Source: Pseudomonas sp. WJP1 (GTDB lineage Bacteria > Pseudomonadota > Gammaproteobacteria > Pseudomonadales > Pseudomonadaceae). Taken from it: 64,000 nucleotides of DNA. The translations under genes and the position numbers were made by a program. The stretch covers positions 4,390,501-4,454,500 of the forward strand of contig NZ_CP110128.1 of the NCBI RefSeq assembly GCF_028471945.1, written 5' to 3'. The notes under the pieces are model-generated. The model saw only the letters and a program-made list of their open reading frames with translations. It searched no databases and was not told where the DNA came from. This document shows, in pieces, positions 15,509 through 22,931 of the stretch (positions are counted from its first letter, which is position 1; each line of letters opens with the position of its first letter).

Positions 15509-16900
15509 ATGACCACAGAACACATACACTCCTCTCCCCTATCAACTGAATATGATCCACTTTTTGGTGAAAACGGCTTTGCCTATCTTCATTCTCCATC
15601 CAACACTTACACGCAATTGTCATTACATGTTGTCTCTGTAGGCCCTGACAATAAGATTTACGTCGCGGGCTCGCTGAGTGATCCAGTCATCATCAGCAAA
15701 AGCCTCTACATGCTGGCATGCCTGAATGAAGACGGCTCTGTTGACACCAGTTTTGGTTACCAAGGTTTCTTCGGCGGTATTTTTTACGGATCAGATAGTT
15801 CAAAATTCATCGCCGAACAGATTGCCTTTGTGGATAACAGAATTCTGCTGACAGGAGAGCTCTTTCACTATGTAAACGGTGTTTTGCAGAAGGACAAGGC
15901 TGCCGTTCGTTTTCTTCTCGATGGCACCATTGATAAAACATTTGCCGTAGAAGGAAAATTCATTTTCCACGCTCCTGATACGAATGCTGATTTACGCGCT
16001 GTATCTAAGTACAACGAAAAATGTCTGGAAATCGCCAACTCCAGATGCGCTGCATCCAACTCTCCAAACGAGCTTACACCCTATGTGCTCGGAGCATCAC
16101 CAATACACGGCGACCACATCATATTGCTTCACGATTCAGGCAACTGGTTGTCAACTGATGCTTGGATCATCCGCCTGACCCAAAGTGGGGAGCTTGATGT
16201 TTCATTCAATGGCTCCGGATTTGTCCGTGTCCGGCATGACAGATTTACCCACATCAAACTGAAAAGCCTGACCGTTGACGATGCGGGCAACTACATCACT
16301 GCAGGCGAAGTCAAGTTGGATTTTTTGCATCACCCTGATGCCATTGTTCTCGTAAAACACAGACAAGATGGCAGACTGGATACCACCTTTCAGCAGAACG
16401 GTTCTCTGCTGATATACGATGAAGACCCACTCTATTATTGGGAACTTTTCGGTGCCGTAAAGCAACCCAACAATCGCATCCTGTGCACAGGCACAAGGCA
16501 TTCAAGACACGACACCTCTATTTCCGGGCTTTTAACCAGCAGGGAAGCAGACGGCTCAAAAAACATTCAATTCAACGGTGGGGATCCGGTATTCACGAAC
16601 ATAAATTCATCCAGCACAATTTGGTTCAACACCGACTTCCTGCCTGACGGAAGTTTTTTGAGTACCGGAATTATCGACATTGAAAATCGAGATAAAACTC
16701 ATTACGTGATCACGCGCTTTCTTTACAATGGCGTTCATGACAAGGACTATAATAATGGGGTTGGTTGGCTTGACTATAAGGAAGCGACAAGCGTTGGTTT
16801 TTATTCATCCGCCATCAAAAACAACAAGGTCGTTTTTACCGTAATCGTCAAAGAAGGCGAAGCACGCAATCGCTGCATAGCAAGAGGATTGATGCCCTGA
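15509..16900 (+). CDS. Delta-60 repeat (beta-propeller-like) protein
   Basis: A 463-residue protein with about seven copies of the delta-60 motif, a short pattern (I/L)DxxFxxxG that ends each roughly 60-residue blade. Examples are YDPLFGENGF, VDTSFGYQGF, IDKTFAVEGK, LDVSFNGSGF, LDTTFQQNGS and DKDYNNGVGW. No signal peptide or membrane helix is seen. The start at 15509 has an AAGGGAAAG ribosome site; the reading frame extends to 15458. Base composition is visibly richer in A and T than the neighbours, with many TTT, AAA and ATT codons, which suggests transfer from elsewhere. In related pseudomonads such proteins are accessory; a role in surface or secreted interactions is a guess. Terminator follows. 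Confidence 0.85.
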   Translation: MTTEHIHSSPLSTEYDPLFGENGFAYLHSPSNTYTQLSLHVVSVGPDNKIYVAGSLSDPVIISKSLYMLACLNEDGSVDTSFGYQGFFGGIFYGSDSSKFIAEQIAFVDNRILLTGELFHYVNGVLQKDKAAVRFLLDGTIDKTFAVEGKFIFHAPDTNADLRAVSKYNEKCLEIANSRCAASNSPNELTPYVLGASPIHGDHIILLHDSGNWLSTDAWIIRLTQSGELDVSFNGSGFVRVRHDRFTHIKLKSLTVDDAGNYITAGEVKLDFLHHPDAIVLVKHRQDGRLDTTFQQNGSLLIYDEDPLYYWELFGAVKQPNNRILCTGTRHSRHDTSISGLLTSREADGSKNIQFNGGDPVFTNINSSSTIWFNTDFLPDGSFLSTGIIDIENRDKTHYVITRFLYNGVHDKDYNNGVGWLDYKEATSVGFYSSAIKNNKVVFTVIVKEGEARNRCIARGLMP

Positions 16901-16906
16901 CCTGAC

Positions 16907-16942
16907 AAAAGCCCCGCCATGTAAATGGCGAGGCCTTTTTTT
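16907..16942 (+). terminator. Terminator between convergent genes
   Basis: Stem GCC-C-CGCCAT / ATGGCG-A-GGC with loop GTAA (16911-16934), preceded by AAAA and followed by seven to eight T residues. It serves the delta-60 repeat gene and may also terminate the convergent Mop-like gene. Confidence 0.9.
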
Positions 16943-16958
16943 ATTTCATACCCTGGGC

Positions 16959-17174
16959 TCACAGCTTGGCGATCGAGACTTCGGTAGATTTCACGAAGGC
17001 AATCACCTCGCTCCCCACCTTCAATTCAAGGTCACGCACCGAACGGGTGGTAATCACCGAGGTGACGATGCCCGACGCCGTTTGCACGTCGATTTCCGAG
17101 ACCACTTCGCCTTCCAGAATTTCCTTGATGACGCCCTTGAACTGGTTACGGACGTTGATCGCTTTGATGGTCAT
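16959..17174 (-). CDS. Mop/TOBE-type molybdate-binding protein
   Basis: A 71-residue single-domain molbindin: MTIKAINVRNQFKGVIKEILEGEVVSEIDVQTASGIVTSVITTRSV...LELKVGSEVIAFVKSTEVSIAKL. The pattern NQFKGxI, then G.V.SEV/ID, then TSVIT.RSV.DL.L..G..V.AF.K.TEV is the Mop signature. Such proteins assemble into hexamers and store or buffer molybdate (and sometimes tungstate) in the cytoplasm. The start at 17174 has an AGGAAG ribosome site; the frame extends upstream without similarity. The long AT-rich leader contains an inverted pair TTATCTATTT/AAATAGATAA. Confidence 0.92.
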   Translation of the reverse strand: MTIKAINVRNQFKGVIKEILEGEVVSEIDVQTASGIVTSVITTRSVRDLELKVGSEVIAFVKSTEVSIAKL

Positions 17175-17268
17175 GTTGAGGCTTCCTGTCTGGGTGTCTT
17201 GCCCTTGCGAATGAAGGGGCAGGCCTCCAAGGTGCACTGACTTTGATTACAACAAAAGGAATATATAA

Positions 17269-17364
17269 TTATCTATTTATATCTTTTTGGAATATCAAAT
17301 TCGCCTGACAAAATTCGGACGCGTCGCTTCTCAAAAGAACAAAAAGGAATTATCAAATAGATAA
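17269..17364. promoter_or_regulatory. AT-rich divergent promoter with distant inverted repeats
   Basis: TTATCTATTT at 17269-17278 and its reverse complement AAATAGATAA at 17355-17364 lie 76 bases apart, each preceded by a similar AAAAGGAAT stretch (17254-17262 and 17342-17350). They lie between the Mop-like gene and the small gene plus XRE regulator. They are good candidates for paired operator sites of the XRE regulator. Confidence 0.45.
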
Positions 17365-17436
17365 TCAGTATTTATGGTTATAACTATACGCAGGTATTCT
17401 CAACTCACCCCGTCATCGACCACAGTGAAGTGCCCC

Positions 17437-17598
17437 ATGAATCCGACTGACAACCTCATCGACTTCGCCAGCTACCGCAAGCGCAAACAGGCTCAGCAAC
17501 GGGCACGGGCCATGTGGGAAATGTACGCACGAAACGCCGCTCTCCAGGCCTTCCCGTGGGCGCAAGTGGCCAAGGCGACCGAGACTCGTCACGCGTGA
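17437..17598 (+). CDS. Small basic protein upstream of XRE-cupin regulator
   Basis: A 53-residue protein: MNPTDNLIDFASYRKRKQAQ, then RARAMWEMYARNAALQAFPWAQV and a short tail. It is basic and probably helical, with no recognisable domain. The ATG at 17437 is the most plausible start. Its stop codon overlaps the GTG start of the regulator in a GTGA junction, so translation of the regulator is probably coupled to it. It may be a genuine small protein or a leader peptide for the regulator. Confidence 0.6.
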   Translation: MNPTDNLIDFASYRKRKQAQQRARAMWEMYARNAALQAFPWAQVAKATETRHA

Positions 17599-18242
17599 AC
17601 GTGCACCCTCCCTCGCGCTATCTGGTCAGCGCCGATGAACCTGCGCTGGACTTCAATCAACTGGAGCATCAGGAGGAAGACGCCAACTGCGAACGGGTGG
17701 CGCAGAATCTTCAACGCCTGCGCAGCAAGCGTCACCTGTCTCTCGATGCGCTGGCCCGCCAGTGTGGCGTGAGCCGGGCAATGCTGGCGCAGATCGAATC
17801 GGGGCGCAGCGTGCCGTCGATCAAGGTGCTGTGCAAAATCGCCAAAGGCTTGAAGGTCTCGGTGGCCGCGTTTCTTGAGCATCGGGCCTTCGAGGGCGTA
17901 GCGCTGTTGTCGGCGAACCAGAGCAAACGCCTGGTCAGTGCCAACGGCGCGTTTGTCAGCCGTGCGCTGTTCCCGTTCGACGTGGCGCGCCAATCGGAGT
18001 TTTATGAGTTGCGCCTGAGCCCCTTGGGCGAGGACCAGAGCGAAGGCCATGGCCCCGGAGTCCAGGAAAACCTGGTGGTGTCCCAGGGTGTGCTGGAAAT
18101 CAGCGTCAATGATGAACGCTACCTGCTTTCAACAGGCGACTCGATCCTGTTTTATGCCGACCAGCCTCACCGCTATCGCAACCCGGCCGATAGCGAAGCG
18201 GTGGCTTATCTGGTGGTGACGTACCCGGAACGCCTGGACTGA
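17595..18242 (+). CDS. XRE-family regulator with C-terminal cupin
   Basis: A 215-residue regulator. Helix-turn-helix at about 36-92 (VAQNLQRLRSKRHLSLDALARQCGVSRAMLAQIESGRSVPS) and a cupin effector domain at about 130-212 (HGPGVQENLVVSQGVLEISVND...LSTGDSILFYADQPHRYRNP). The GTG start at 17595 overlaps the preceding small gene by four bases. Members of this class control amine, sulphur or amino-acid genes by sensing a small ligand in the cupin. It faces the Mop-like gene across an AT-rich spacer, so molybdate-related or oxyanion control is possible but unproven. Confidence 0.9.
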   Translation: MNVHPPSRYLVSADEPALDFNQLEHQEEDANCERVAQNLQRLRSKRHLSLDALARQCGVSRAMLAQIESGRSVPSIKVLCKIAKGLKVSVAAFLEHRAFEGVALLSANQSKRLVSANGAFVSRALFPFDVARQSEFYELRLSPLGEDQSEGHGPGVQENLVVSQGVLEISVNDERYLLSTGDSILFYADQPHRYRNPADSEAVAYLVVTYPERLD

Positions 18243-18270
18243 AAAAGCCATTTAAATTGCATATAAAAAT

Positions 18271-18302
18271 GCCCGACTGATTTTCATCAGCCGGGCTTTT
18301 TT
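18271..18302. terminator. Bidirectional terminator
   Basis: Stem GCCCG-A-CTGAT / ATCAG-C-CGGGC with loop TTTC (18271-18296), followed by six T residues on the plus strand; on the minus strand the stem runs into ATTTTTATA. It separates the XRE-cupin gene from the convergent methionine-rich gene. Confidence 0.9.
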
Positions 18303-18313
18303 GCTTCTATGGG

Positions 18314-18817
18314 TCAGCAGGTGCAGCACATCAACGGCATGCCGTTGCAGCTCATCATCATCGGCATGCTGCAGTCGTTCATCATCTTCATCATCAGGGC
18401 GCAGCAGTTTTTCATCATGTCCATGTTCATGCCGGCCATCGGCATGATTTTGCACATCATGCCGTCGGCCATCATGGTGCATTCCATCACGCACTTCATC
18501 GATGGCATCGGCATGCCCATCATCGGCATCGGCATCATCATGTTCGCCATCGGCATGCTCATGCTCGCCTGGGACATGCACATCATGCTCATGTTGGCGC
18601 AGTGCATCATCATCGGCATGCCGCAGTTCATCATCATCTGCATCATTTCAGCGCTGTTCTTGAACATGGCCATGTCCATGCCAGCGGCCGGCATCATCTT
18701 GCACATCATGCCGTCGTCCATCATCTCGCAGGTCATGGTCGCCATCATCATCGGCATGCCCATCATCGGCATCATCGGCATGTTGGTGTTCATCGGCATC
18801 TGCATGGCATTCATCAT
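18314..18817 (-). CDS. Methionine- and cysteine-rich protein with internal duplication
   Basis: A 167-residue protein containing 70 methionines (42%) and 15 cysteines. It has two homologous halves. The first (residues about 28-80) reads MTCEMMDDGMMCKMMPAAGM and later MMMNCGMPMMMHC; the second (about 107-165) reads MECTMMADGMMCKIMPMAGM and later MMNDCSMPMMMSC. A Met/Pro linker joins them. There is no signal peptide or membrane helix. Coding is supported by an AGGGAG ribosome site seven bases before the first ATG, a promoter-like sequence upstream and a terminator downstream. Such composition fits a soft-metal (copper or silver) chelator or a sacrificial scavenger of oxidants such as hypochlorite. 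No known family is assigned. Confidence 0.8.
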   Translation of the reverse strand: MMNAMQMPMNTNMPMMPMMGMPMMMATMTCEMMDDGMMCKMMPAAGMDMAMFKNSAEMMQMMMNCGMPMMMHCANMSMMCMSQASMSMPMANMMMPMPMMGMPMPSMKCVMECTMMADGMMCKIMPMAGMNMDMMKNCCALMMKMMNDCSMPMMMSCNGMPLMCCTC

Positions 18818-18866
18818 GGTGTTGCTCCCTGAAGGACTGGATAGTTGGACGAAGCTGATGGGGCGG

Positions 18867-18902
18867 ATTCTATGGATTCAGCCAGGCCCGACAAGCTGTC
18901 GG
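18867..18902 (-). promoter_or_regulatory. Putative promoter and inverted repeat of the Met-rich gene
   Basis: On the minus strand TTGTCG and TAGAAT are spaced by 16 bases, a reasonable sigma-70 promoter 50 bases upstream of the coding start. The -35 box lies within the inverted repeat CCGACA-AGC-TGTCGG (plus strand 18888-18902), a possible operator. Confidence 0.45.
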
Positions 18903-19098
18903 TCGAACAGTCAAAGTCGATGTCGGGGCAGCCTTAATGAAGCAGGCGGGACAGATTTTTCTGCCATGACGAACAATCGTCCTCGATAGCGGACAAGGTC
19001 AACGCCACTGCGTGGATTCTTCGGTCATGGATATGCAGATTGCGTCTATATAAATAGCTCAAGGAAATAATCGATCTAAATGACAGCGAATTTCAGGC
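18903..19098. other. Intergenic stretch, no gene seen
   Basis: About 200 bases between the Met-rich gene promoter and the terminator of the minus-strand amine operon. I see no ribosome site with a convincing coding frame and no structured RNA. Confidence 0.5.
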
Positions 19099-19133
19099 AA
19101 AAAAAATCCCGGGCAGCTGATGGACGCCCGGGA
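19099..19133 (-). terminator. Terminator of the gamma-glutamylation operon
   Basis: Stem TCCCGGGC (19107-19114) and GCCCGGGA (19126-19133) with an 11-base loop. On the minus strand it is followed by eight T residues. It lies about 155 bases after the synthetase stop codon. Confidence 0.88.
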
Positions 19134-19289
19134 CTTAAAAATGCATAAACCGTGGTGGTGAACGCGGGGCGAATATTACGCAATATTTCGCCCTGTAACA
19201 AGATGTTTTGATTAACCGTTTAGTTACTAAAATCTCTAAGCTATTATATATCCAGACATTTTTTACGGTTAACCTCGAAACCACCTTAA

Positions 19290-20636
19290 CTACAGGAACC
19301 AGCGATACTCCCGCGCACTGATGTCATTGAGGAACGCCAAGTGGTCCTGGCGCTTGTTCTCGCAGTACACATCGACGAATTCCGCACCCAGGCCTTCGCG
19401 CAGTTTTTGATGGCTTTGCATGGCTCGCACGGCCTCGAGCATTTCCAGCGGGAAGTCGATGCCACTGTTGCGGTCTTCGTTGAGCGGGGCGATCGGTTCA
19501 TGACCCTGTTCAAGGCCCTGCTCCATCCCCACCAGGATCGCGGCGAGCACCAGGTACGGGTTGGCATCGGCGCCAGCGAGGCGATGTTCGATGCGCAGGT
19601 TCCTGGCGTCCGACTCCGGCACCCGCAGGCACGCGTCTCGATCCTCGAAGCCCCAACTGGCGCGCGAGGCGACGTTCACCGTAGCGCTCAGGCGACGCAT
19701 CGCGTTGTGGTTCGGCGCGAAGATCGGCATGCACTGTGGCAACACATCCAGGCAACCGGCCACCGCATGGCGCAATGCTCGTTGCCCGTTCGCCGCCAGC
19801 AGGTTGTTGCCCGCCTCGTCGTAAAGGCTGACGTGCACATGCATACCGCTGCCGGGGTGCTGCAAGTAAGGCTTGGCCATGAAACTGGCGCGGTAGTCGT
19901 GCTTGAGTGCCACGCCTCGCGTGCTACGGCAGAACAGGGCTGCCCAGTCGGCGGCGCGCAGGCCATCGTCCAGATGACCGAAATTGATCTCGAACTGACC
20001 GGGGCCCAATTCAGCGGTGATCACCGTGGCATCGACGCCTTGGGCACGCGCGGTCTCGACCATTTCGTCGAGCACCGGGGCGAATCGCGAGAGTCGTTCG
20101 ATGTGCATGTTCGGCTGGTCGTCAGCATCGCCGGTCAGCGGGTCGCGGGCAAACTGCGGTAATCCATCGCGCAACCGGCTATCGAACAGATAGAACTCCA
20201 GCTCGAACGCCACCACCGGGAAAATGCCTTTGCGGCCAAGCCGCGCCAACACCTGCGCCAGGACTTCACGGGGTTCGAAGACGATCGGTTTTTCCGTGCC
20301 ATCGGAGGTGATCAACATCTGCCCCAGCGCCTGCTTCTCCCAGTTCACCAACTTCAGCGTGCCCGGTACCAGGCGACGCAGCGCGTCCGGATCGCCATCG
20401 TTGAAGCAGTAGTCGCCGATCTTGAACAGCCCGCCCTGGGTGCCGAGCAACACGCAGTTTTGCGGCAACTTGAGGGCGCTGCCAGCGGCCACTTTCTCGA
20501 GCATTTCGATCGGGTAGCGCTTGCCGTAGAAATGCCCCGGTATGTCCAGGGAAATCAGGTCGACGTGGCGCACCTCGGGGTAACGCTGACGAAACCCACG
20601 CACTTCGGCCAACAGATCAGAGCACACAGCATCCAT
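19290..20636 (-). CDS. Glutamine synthetase-family gamma-glutamyl-amine ligase (PuuA/PauA-like)
   Basis: A 448-residue enzyme of the glutamine synthetase fold that most probably ligates glutamate to an amine rather than ammonia. Metal and nucleotide motifs are present: VAFELEFYLFD, ELGPGQFEINFG, HPGSGMHVHVSLYD, NHNAMRRL and RIEHRLAGADANPYLVLAAIL. The adenylylation loop of housekeeping GlnA is absent. It is the third gene of an operon with a PuuB-like FAD oxidase and a PuuR-like regulator, which is the core of the gamma-glutamyl polyamine pathway of E. coli and P. aeruginosa. The amine cannot be named from sequence. Start ATG at 20636 is followed by MDAVCSDLL. Confidence 0.9.
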   Translation of the reverse strand: MDAVCSDLLAEVRGFRQRYPEVRHVDLISLDIPGHFYGKRYPIEMLEKVAAGSALKLPQNCVLLGTQGGLFKIGDYCFNDGDPDALRRLVPGTLKLVNWEKQALGQMLITSDGTEKPIVFEPREVLAQVLARLGRKGIFPVVAFELEFYLFDSRLRDGLPQFARDPLTGDADDQPNMHIERLSRFAPVLDEMVETARAQGVDATVITAELGPGQFEINFGHLDDGLRAADWAALFCRSTRGVALKHDYRASFMAKPYLQHPGSGMHVHVSLYDEAGNNLLAANGQRALRHAVAGCLDVLPQCMPIFAPNHNAMRRLSATVNVASRASWGFEDRDACLRVPESDARNLRIEHRLAGADANPYLVLAAILVGMEQGLEQGHEPIAPLNEDRNSGIDFPLEMLEAVRAMQSHQKLREGLGAEFVDVYCENKRQDHLAFLNDISAREYRWFL

Positions 20637-20657
20637 CGTTTTGTTCCTTTGTTTTTA

Positions 20658-21212
20658 TCAGGTGTAGACCCAAAGTACGCGGGTCAGTTGGTCCGAGAGG
20701 TTGCCGTAGCGGCAGTGGGCATGGCTGGCCAGTTGAAAGCTGTCGCCGGTGCGCAGGGTCACCGGTTCGTCCTGATCGAGCCACAGGGTCAGTTCCCCTT
20801 CCAGCACATAGCCGCCCTGCTCCGAGCTGTCTTTCATGTGCCGGTCGCCGCTGCTGGCACCGGGCTCCAGTTGGCTTTCGAGCATGGAAAAGGAGGCGCG
20901 CATTTTTGGCGAGACCAGGATGTCGGTGATGCCATCGGCGTAATACAACGTACGACGCTCATCCGGCCGGGTCACCCAGGGCAAGGCCATGGGTTTGGGC
21001 AGGCTGTAGAAATAGGTGGTCGGCACACCGAGGGTCTCGCTGATGGCGGTCAAGTCCGCCACCGTGGGGCGGGACAAGCCGCGCTCGACCTGGGAAAGAA
21101 AACCCACGGAGCGGCCGATCTTGTCGGCCAGATCCTTCAAGGTGTACTTCTTGTGCTTGCGCAGGTCCTGGATCAGGATCGCCAGCGCCGAAATCTCTTC
21201 TTGCATGTCCAT
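20658..21212 (-). CDS. XRE-cupin regulator (PuuR-like)
   Basis: A 184-residue regulator, the same size as PuuR. Helix-turn-helix at about 10-66 (IQDLRKHKKYTLKDLADKIG, then FLSQVERGLSRPTVADL) and a cupin domain from about 105 (LEPGASSGDRHMKDSSEQGGYVLEGELTLWLD...LRTGDSFQLAS). It sits between the FAD oxidase and the gamma-glutamyl ligase, with gaps of about 20 bases, so it is autoregulated. Its likely sites are the repeated TTTAATTTCATG units upstream of the operon at 22536-22590. Confidence 0.9.
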   Translation of the reverse strand: MDMQEEISALAILIQDLRKHKKYTLKDLADKIGRSVGFLSQVERGLSRPTVADLTAISETLGVPTTYFYSLPKPMALPWVTRPDERRTLYYADGITDILVSPKMRASFSMLESQLEPGASSGDRHMKDSSEQGGYVLEGELTLWLDQDEPVTLRTGDSFQLASHAHCRYGNLSDQLTRVLWVYT

Positions 21213-21237
21213 CTAAAGGCTTCCAGAAATGGCCGAT

Positions 21238-22527
21238 TCAAATGCTGTCGCGCAGCCGATACCAGGCTTTGCCGATGGCTTCAAGCGGTGCTGCCATGTA
21301 TTTACCGCCGGGAAAACTGCCGTTGCTCAACCCCTGATACAACGCCAGCTCATCCGGCTGGCCGAGAATGGCATCGGACACCGCCCGCGCCCCGGCCAGG
21401 GTCGGCAGCACGCCGTGCCCGGAATAGCCCTGTAACCAGTACAGGTCGCGGCGCCGACCAATGTCGGGCGTGCGCTTGAGCGTCAGGTCGATATGACCGC
21501 CCCAGGCGAACTCCAATTCTATGCCTTTCAATTGCGGAAACACCCTTTCCAGGCACGGCCGGGTGGCGCCGGCGATGTCTTTGGGCATGCCACCCAGATA
21601 GGTGCAGCCGCCGCCGAACAGCAGCCGGTTGTCCGGCGTGCGGCGGAAATAATCGAGCACGAACTGGTTGTCCGTGACGCAGACGTTGCCGGGTAGCAGC
21701 GCGGTCGCCTGGGCCTCGGACATCGGCGCCGTAGCCACCTGATAAGTGCCAACGGGCAACACGCAACTCGATAACTGCGGGTCGAGCCGGTCAAGATAGG
21801 CATTGCAGGCCAGTACCAGGACCTCGGCGCGGATGCGCCCGCGTTCAGTCGTCACCACGTAGCCATTGTCGTCCTCGCGGTAACTCAACGCCTTGCTTTG
21901 TTCATGAATCACACCACCGGCCCGTTCAATCGCGGCGGCCAGTCCCAGCGCCAGTTTCAGCGGGTTCAAATGCCCGCCTTCGGGATCGTACAAACCGGCC
22001 TGATAACGCTCGCTGGCCACCCACTCGGGCAACTGGGCGCGCTCGATGAAACGCAAACCGTCATGCCCCCATTTGTGGCTGGCCTCGTGCTGCCACTCGG
22101 TCAGCAGGCCGACCCGCCGTGGCATCACCGACGTCCAGAGGTGGCCGGGCCGGTAGTCGCAATCAAAACCATGGCGCATGGGCAATTCGCGCAGCTCTTT
22201 GGCCGCCCAGCGCATGCCGTCCCACAACCGCCGCGCGCGCTCATGCCCAAGCGCGGCTTCCAGCGGCGGCATGTCGCAGGACCAACCGAGAATGGCCTGG
22301 CCGCCATTACGGCCCGACGCGGCCCAGGCCACCCGGCTGGCCTCCAGCAAGGTCACGCGCTTGCCGGCCAGGGCCAGGCGCAGCGCCGTGTGCAAACCAC
22401 TGAAGCCGGCGCCGATGATCAGCACCTCGGTGTCCTGCTCGCCCTCCAACGCCGCCCGATTGACCAGGCGATCGGCGCACGTGTGGGCGTAATAGCTGGC
22501 GACATGCTGGGTGGATTGCTGAAACAT
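21238..22527 (-). CDS. FAD-dependent oxidase of the PuuB/PauB (DAO) family
   Basis: A 429-residue flavoprotein of the D-amino-acid-oxidase fold. The FAD-binding turn is VLIIGAGFSGLHTAL (about 35-48), followed by VAWAASGRNGGQAI, the PuuB-type signature after the second glycine-rich stretch. Near the C-terminus the flavin is closed by GYSGHGVLPTLAGARAV. It is the first gene of the operon, so it probably oxidises the gamma-glutamylated amine made by the ligase at 19290, releasing ammonia or an aldehyde and hydrogen peroxide. No dedicated aldehyde dehydrogenase or gamma-glutamyl hydrolase is in this operon; one must come from elsewhere. Confidence 0.9.
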   Translation of the reverse strand: MFQQSTQHVASYYAHTCADRLVNRAALEGEQDTEVLIIGAGFSGLHTALRLALAGKRVTLLEASRVAWAASGRNGGQAILGWSCDMPPLEAALGHERARRLWDGMRWAAKELRELPMRHGFDCDYRPGHLWTSVMPRRVGLLTEWQHEASHKWGHDGLRFIERAQLPEWVASERYQAGLYDPEGGHLNPLKLALGLAAAIERAGGVIHEQSKALSYREDDNGYVVTTERGRIRAEVLVLACNAYLDRLDPQLSSCVLPVGTYQVATAPMSEAQATALLPGNVCVTDNQFVLDYFRRTPDNRLLFGGGCTYLGGMPKDIAGATRPCLERVFPQLKGIELEFAWGGHIDLTLKRTPDIGRRRDLYWLQGYSGHGVLPTLAGARAVSDAILGQPDELALYQGLSNGSFPGGKYMAAPLEAIGKAWYRLRDSI

Positions 22528-22535
22528 ACCGGCTC

Positions 22536-22590
22536 CATGAAATTTTATAGTTTTAATTTCATGAAAAAATACATGTTTAATTTCATGTAT
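22536..22590. promoter_or_regulatory. Repeated TTTAATTTCATG operator cluster
   Basis: TTTAATTTCATG occurs at 22552-22563 and again at 22576-22587, 24 bases apart. A related inverted unit, CATGAAATTTTA, is at 22536-22547, giving the palindrome CATGAAATT/AATTTCATG. The right-hand copy is also flanked by TACATG/CATGTA. The cluster starts nine bases upstream of the oxidase gene, fitting repression by the co-encoded PuuR-like protein. Confidence 0.65.
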
Positions 22591-22616
22591 GCAAGAGGTG
22601 TGGCGAAGCCTCCCTC

Positions 22617-22701
22617 GTAGGAGCCAGGCTTGCCGGCGAAGGCGCCCGAGAGACCAACGTAACGCTCAAGGACGCCTTCGCCGGCAAGCCTGGCTCCTAC
22701 G
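22617..22701. repeat. REPIN, CCGGC-type
   Basis: Inverted pair of GTAGGAGCCAGGCTTGCC repeats around a short centre, in the divergent region between the oxidase operon and purU. It may insulate the two promoters. Confidence 0.92.
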
Positions 22702-22822
22702 AGGTCCGCGTCGGCAAGCGTTTTTACAGCGCGTCAATCACCCAATAAAATTCCCACCAGTTAAAAAACTTTCACAAAACCTCTGGACGCGCTGCCGTCA
22801 TTCCCCTTATAAAGCCACCAGC

Positions 22823-22839
22823 AGGAATATTTTATTCCT
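22823..22839. promoter_or_regulatory. Palindrome upstream of purU
   Basis: AGGAATA (22823-22829) and TATTCCT (22833-22839) form a perfect seven-base inverted repeat with a three-base centre, about 93 bases upstream of the purU start. It is a candidate operator for the purU-folD-sox operon. Confidence 0.45.
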
Positions 22840-22931
22840 AACAAGAAAATGCGCTCAAGGAATGAGCCTCGCTGTCCGCTGACATTTTTTCGCTATGCGA
22901 TGAGCTGCCGCCATCATCCCGAGGACGTGTC

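Noticed and set aside
18309..18989. Plus-strand frame opposite the Met-rich gene (Ile/Met rich, membrane-like)
   Set aside because: The ribosome site, promoter-like boxes and terminator all fit the minus-strand gene; the plus frame starts inside the terminator region and has no ribosome site.
22730..22931. Possible glycine or folate riboswitch upstream of purU
   Set aside because: The leader lacks the conserved motifs and paired stems of these riboswitches; only a short palindrome is present.
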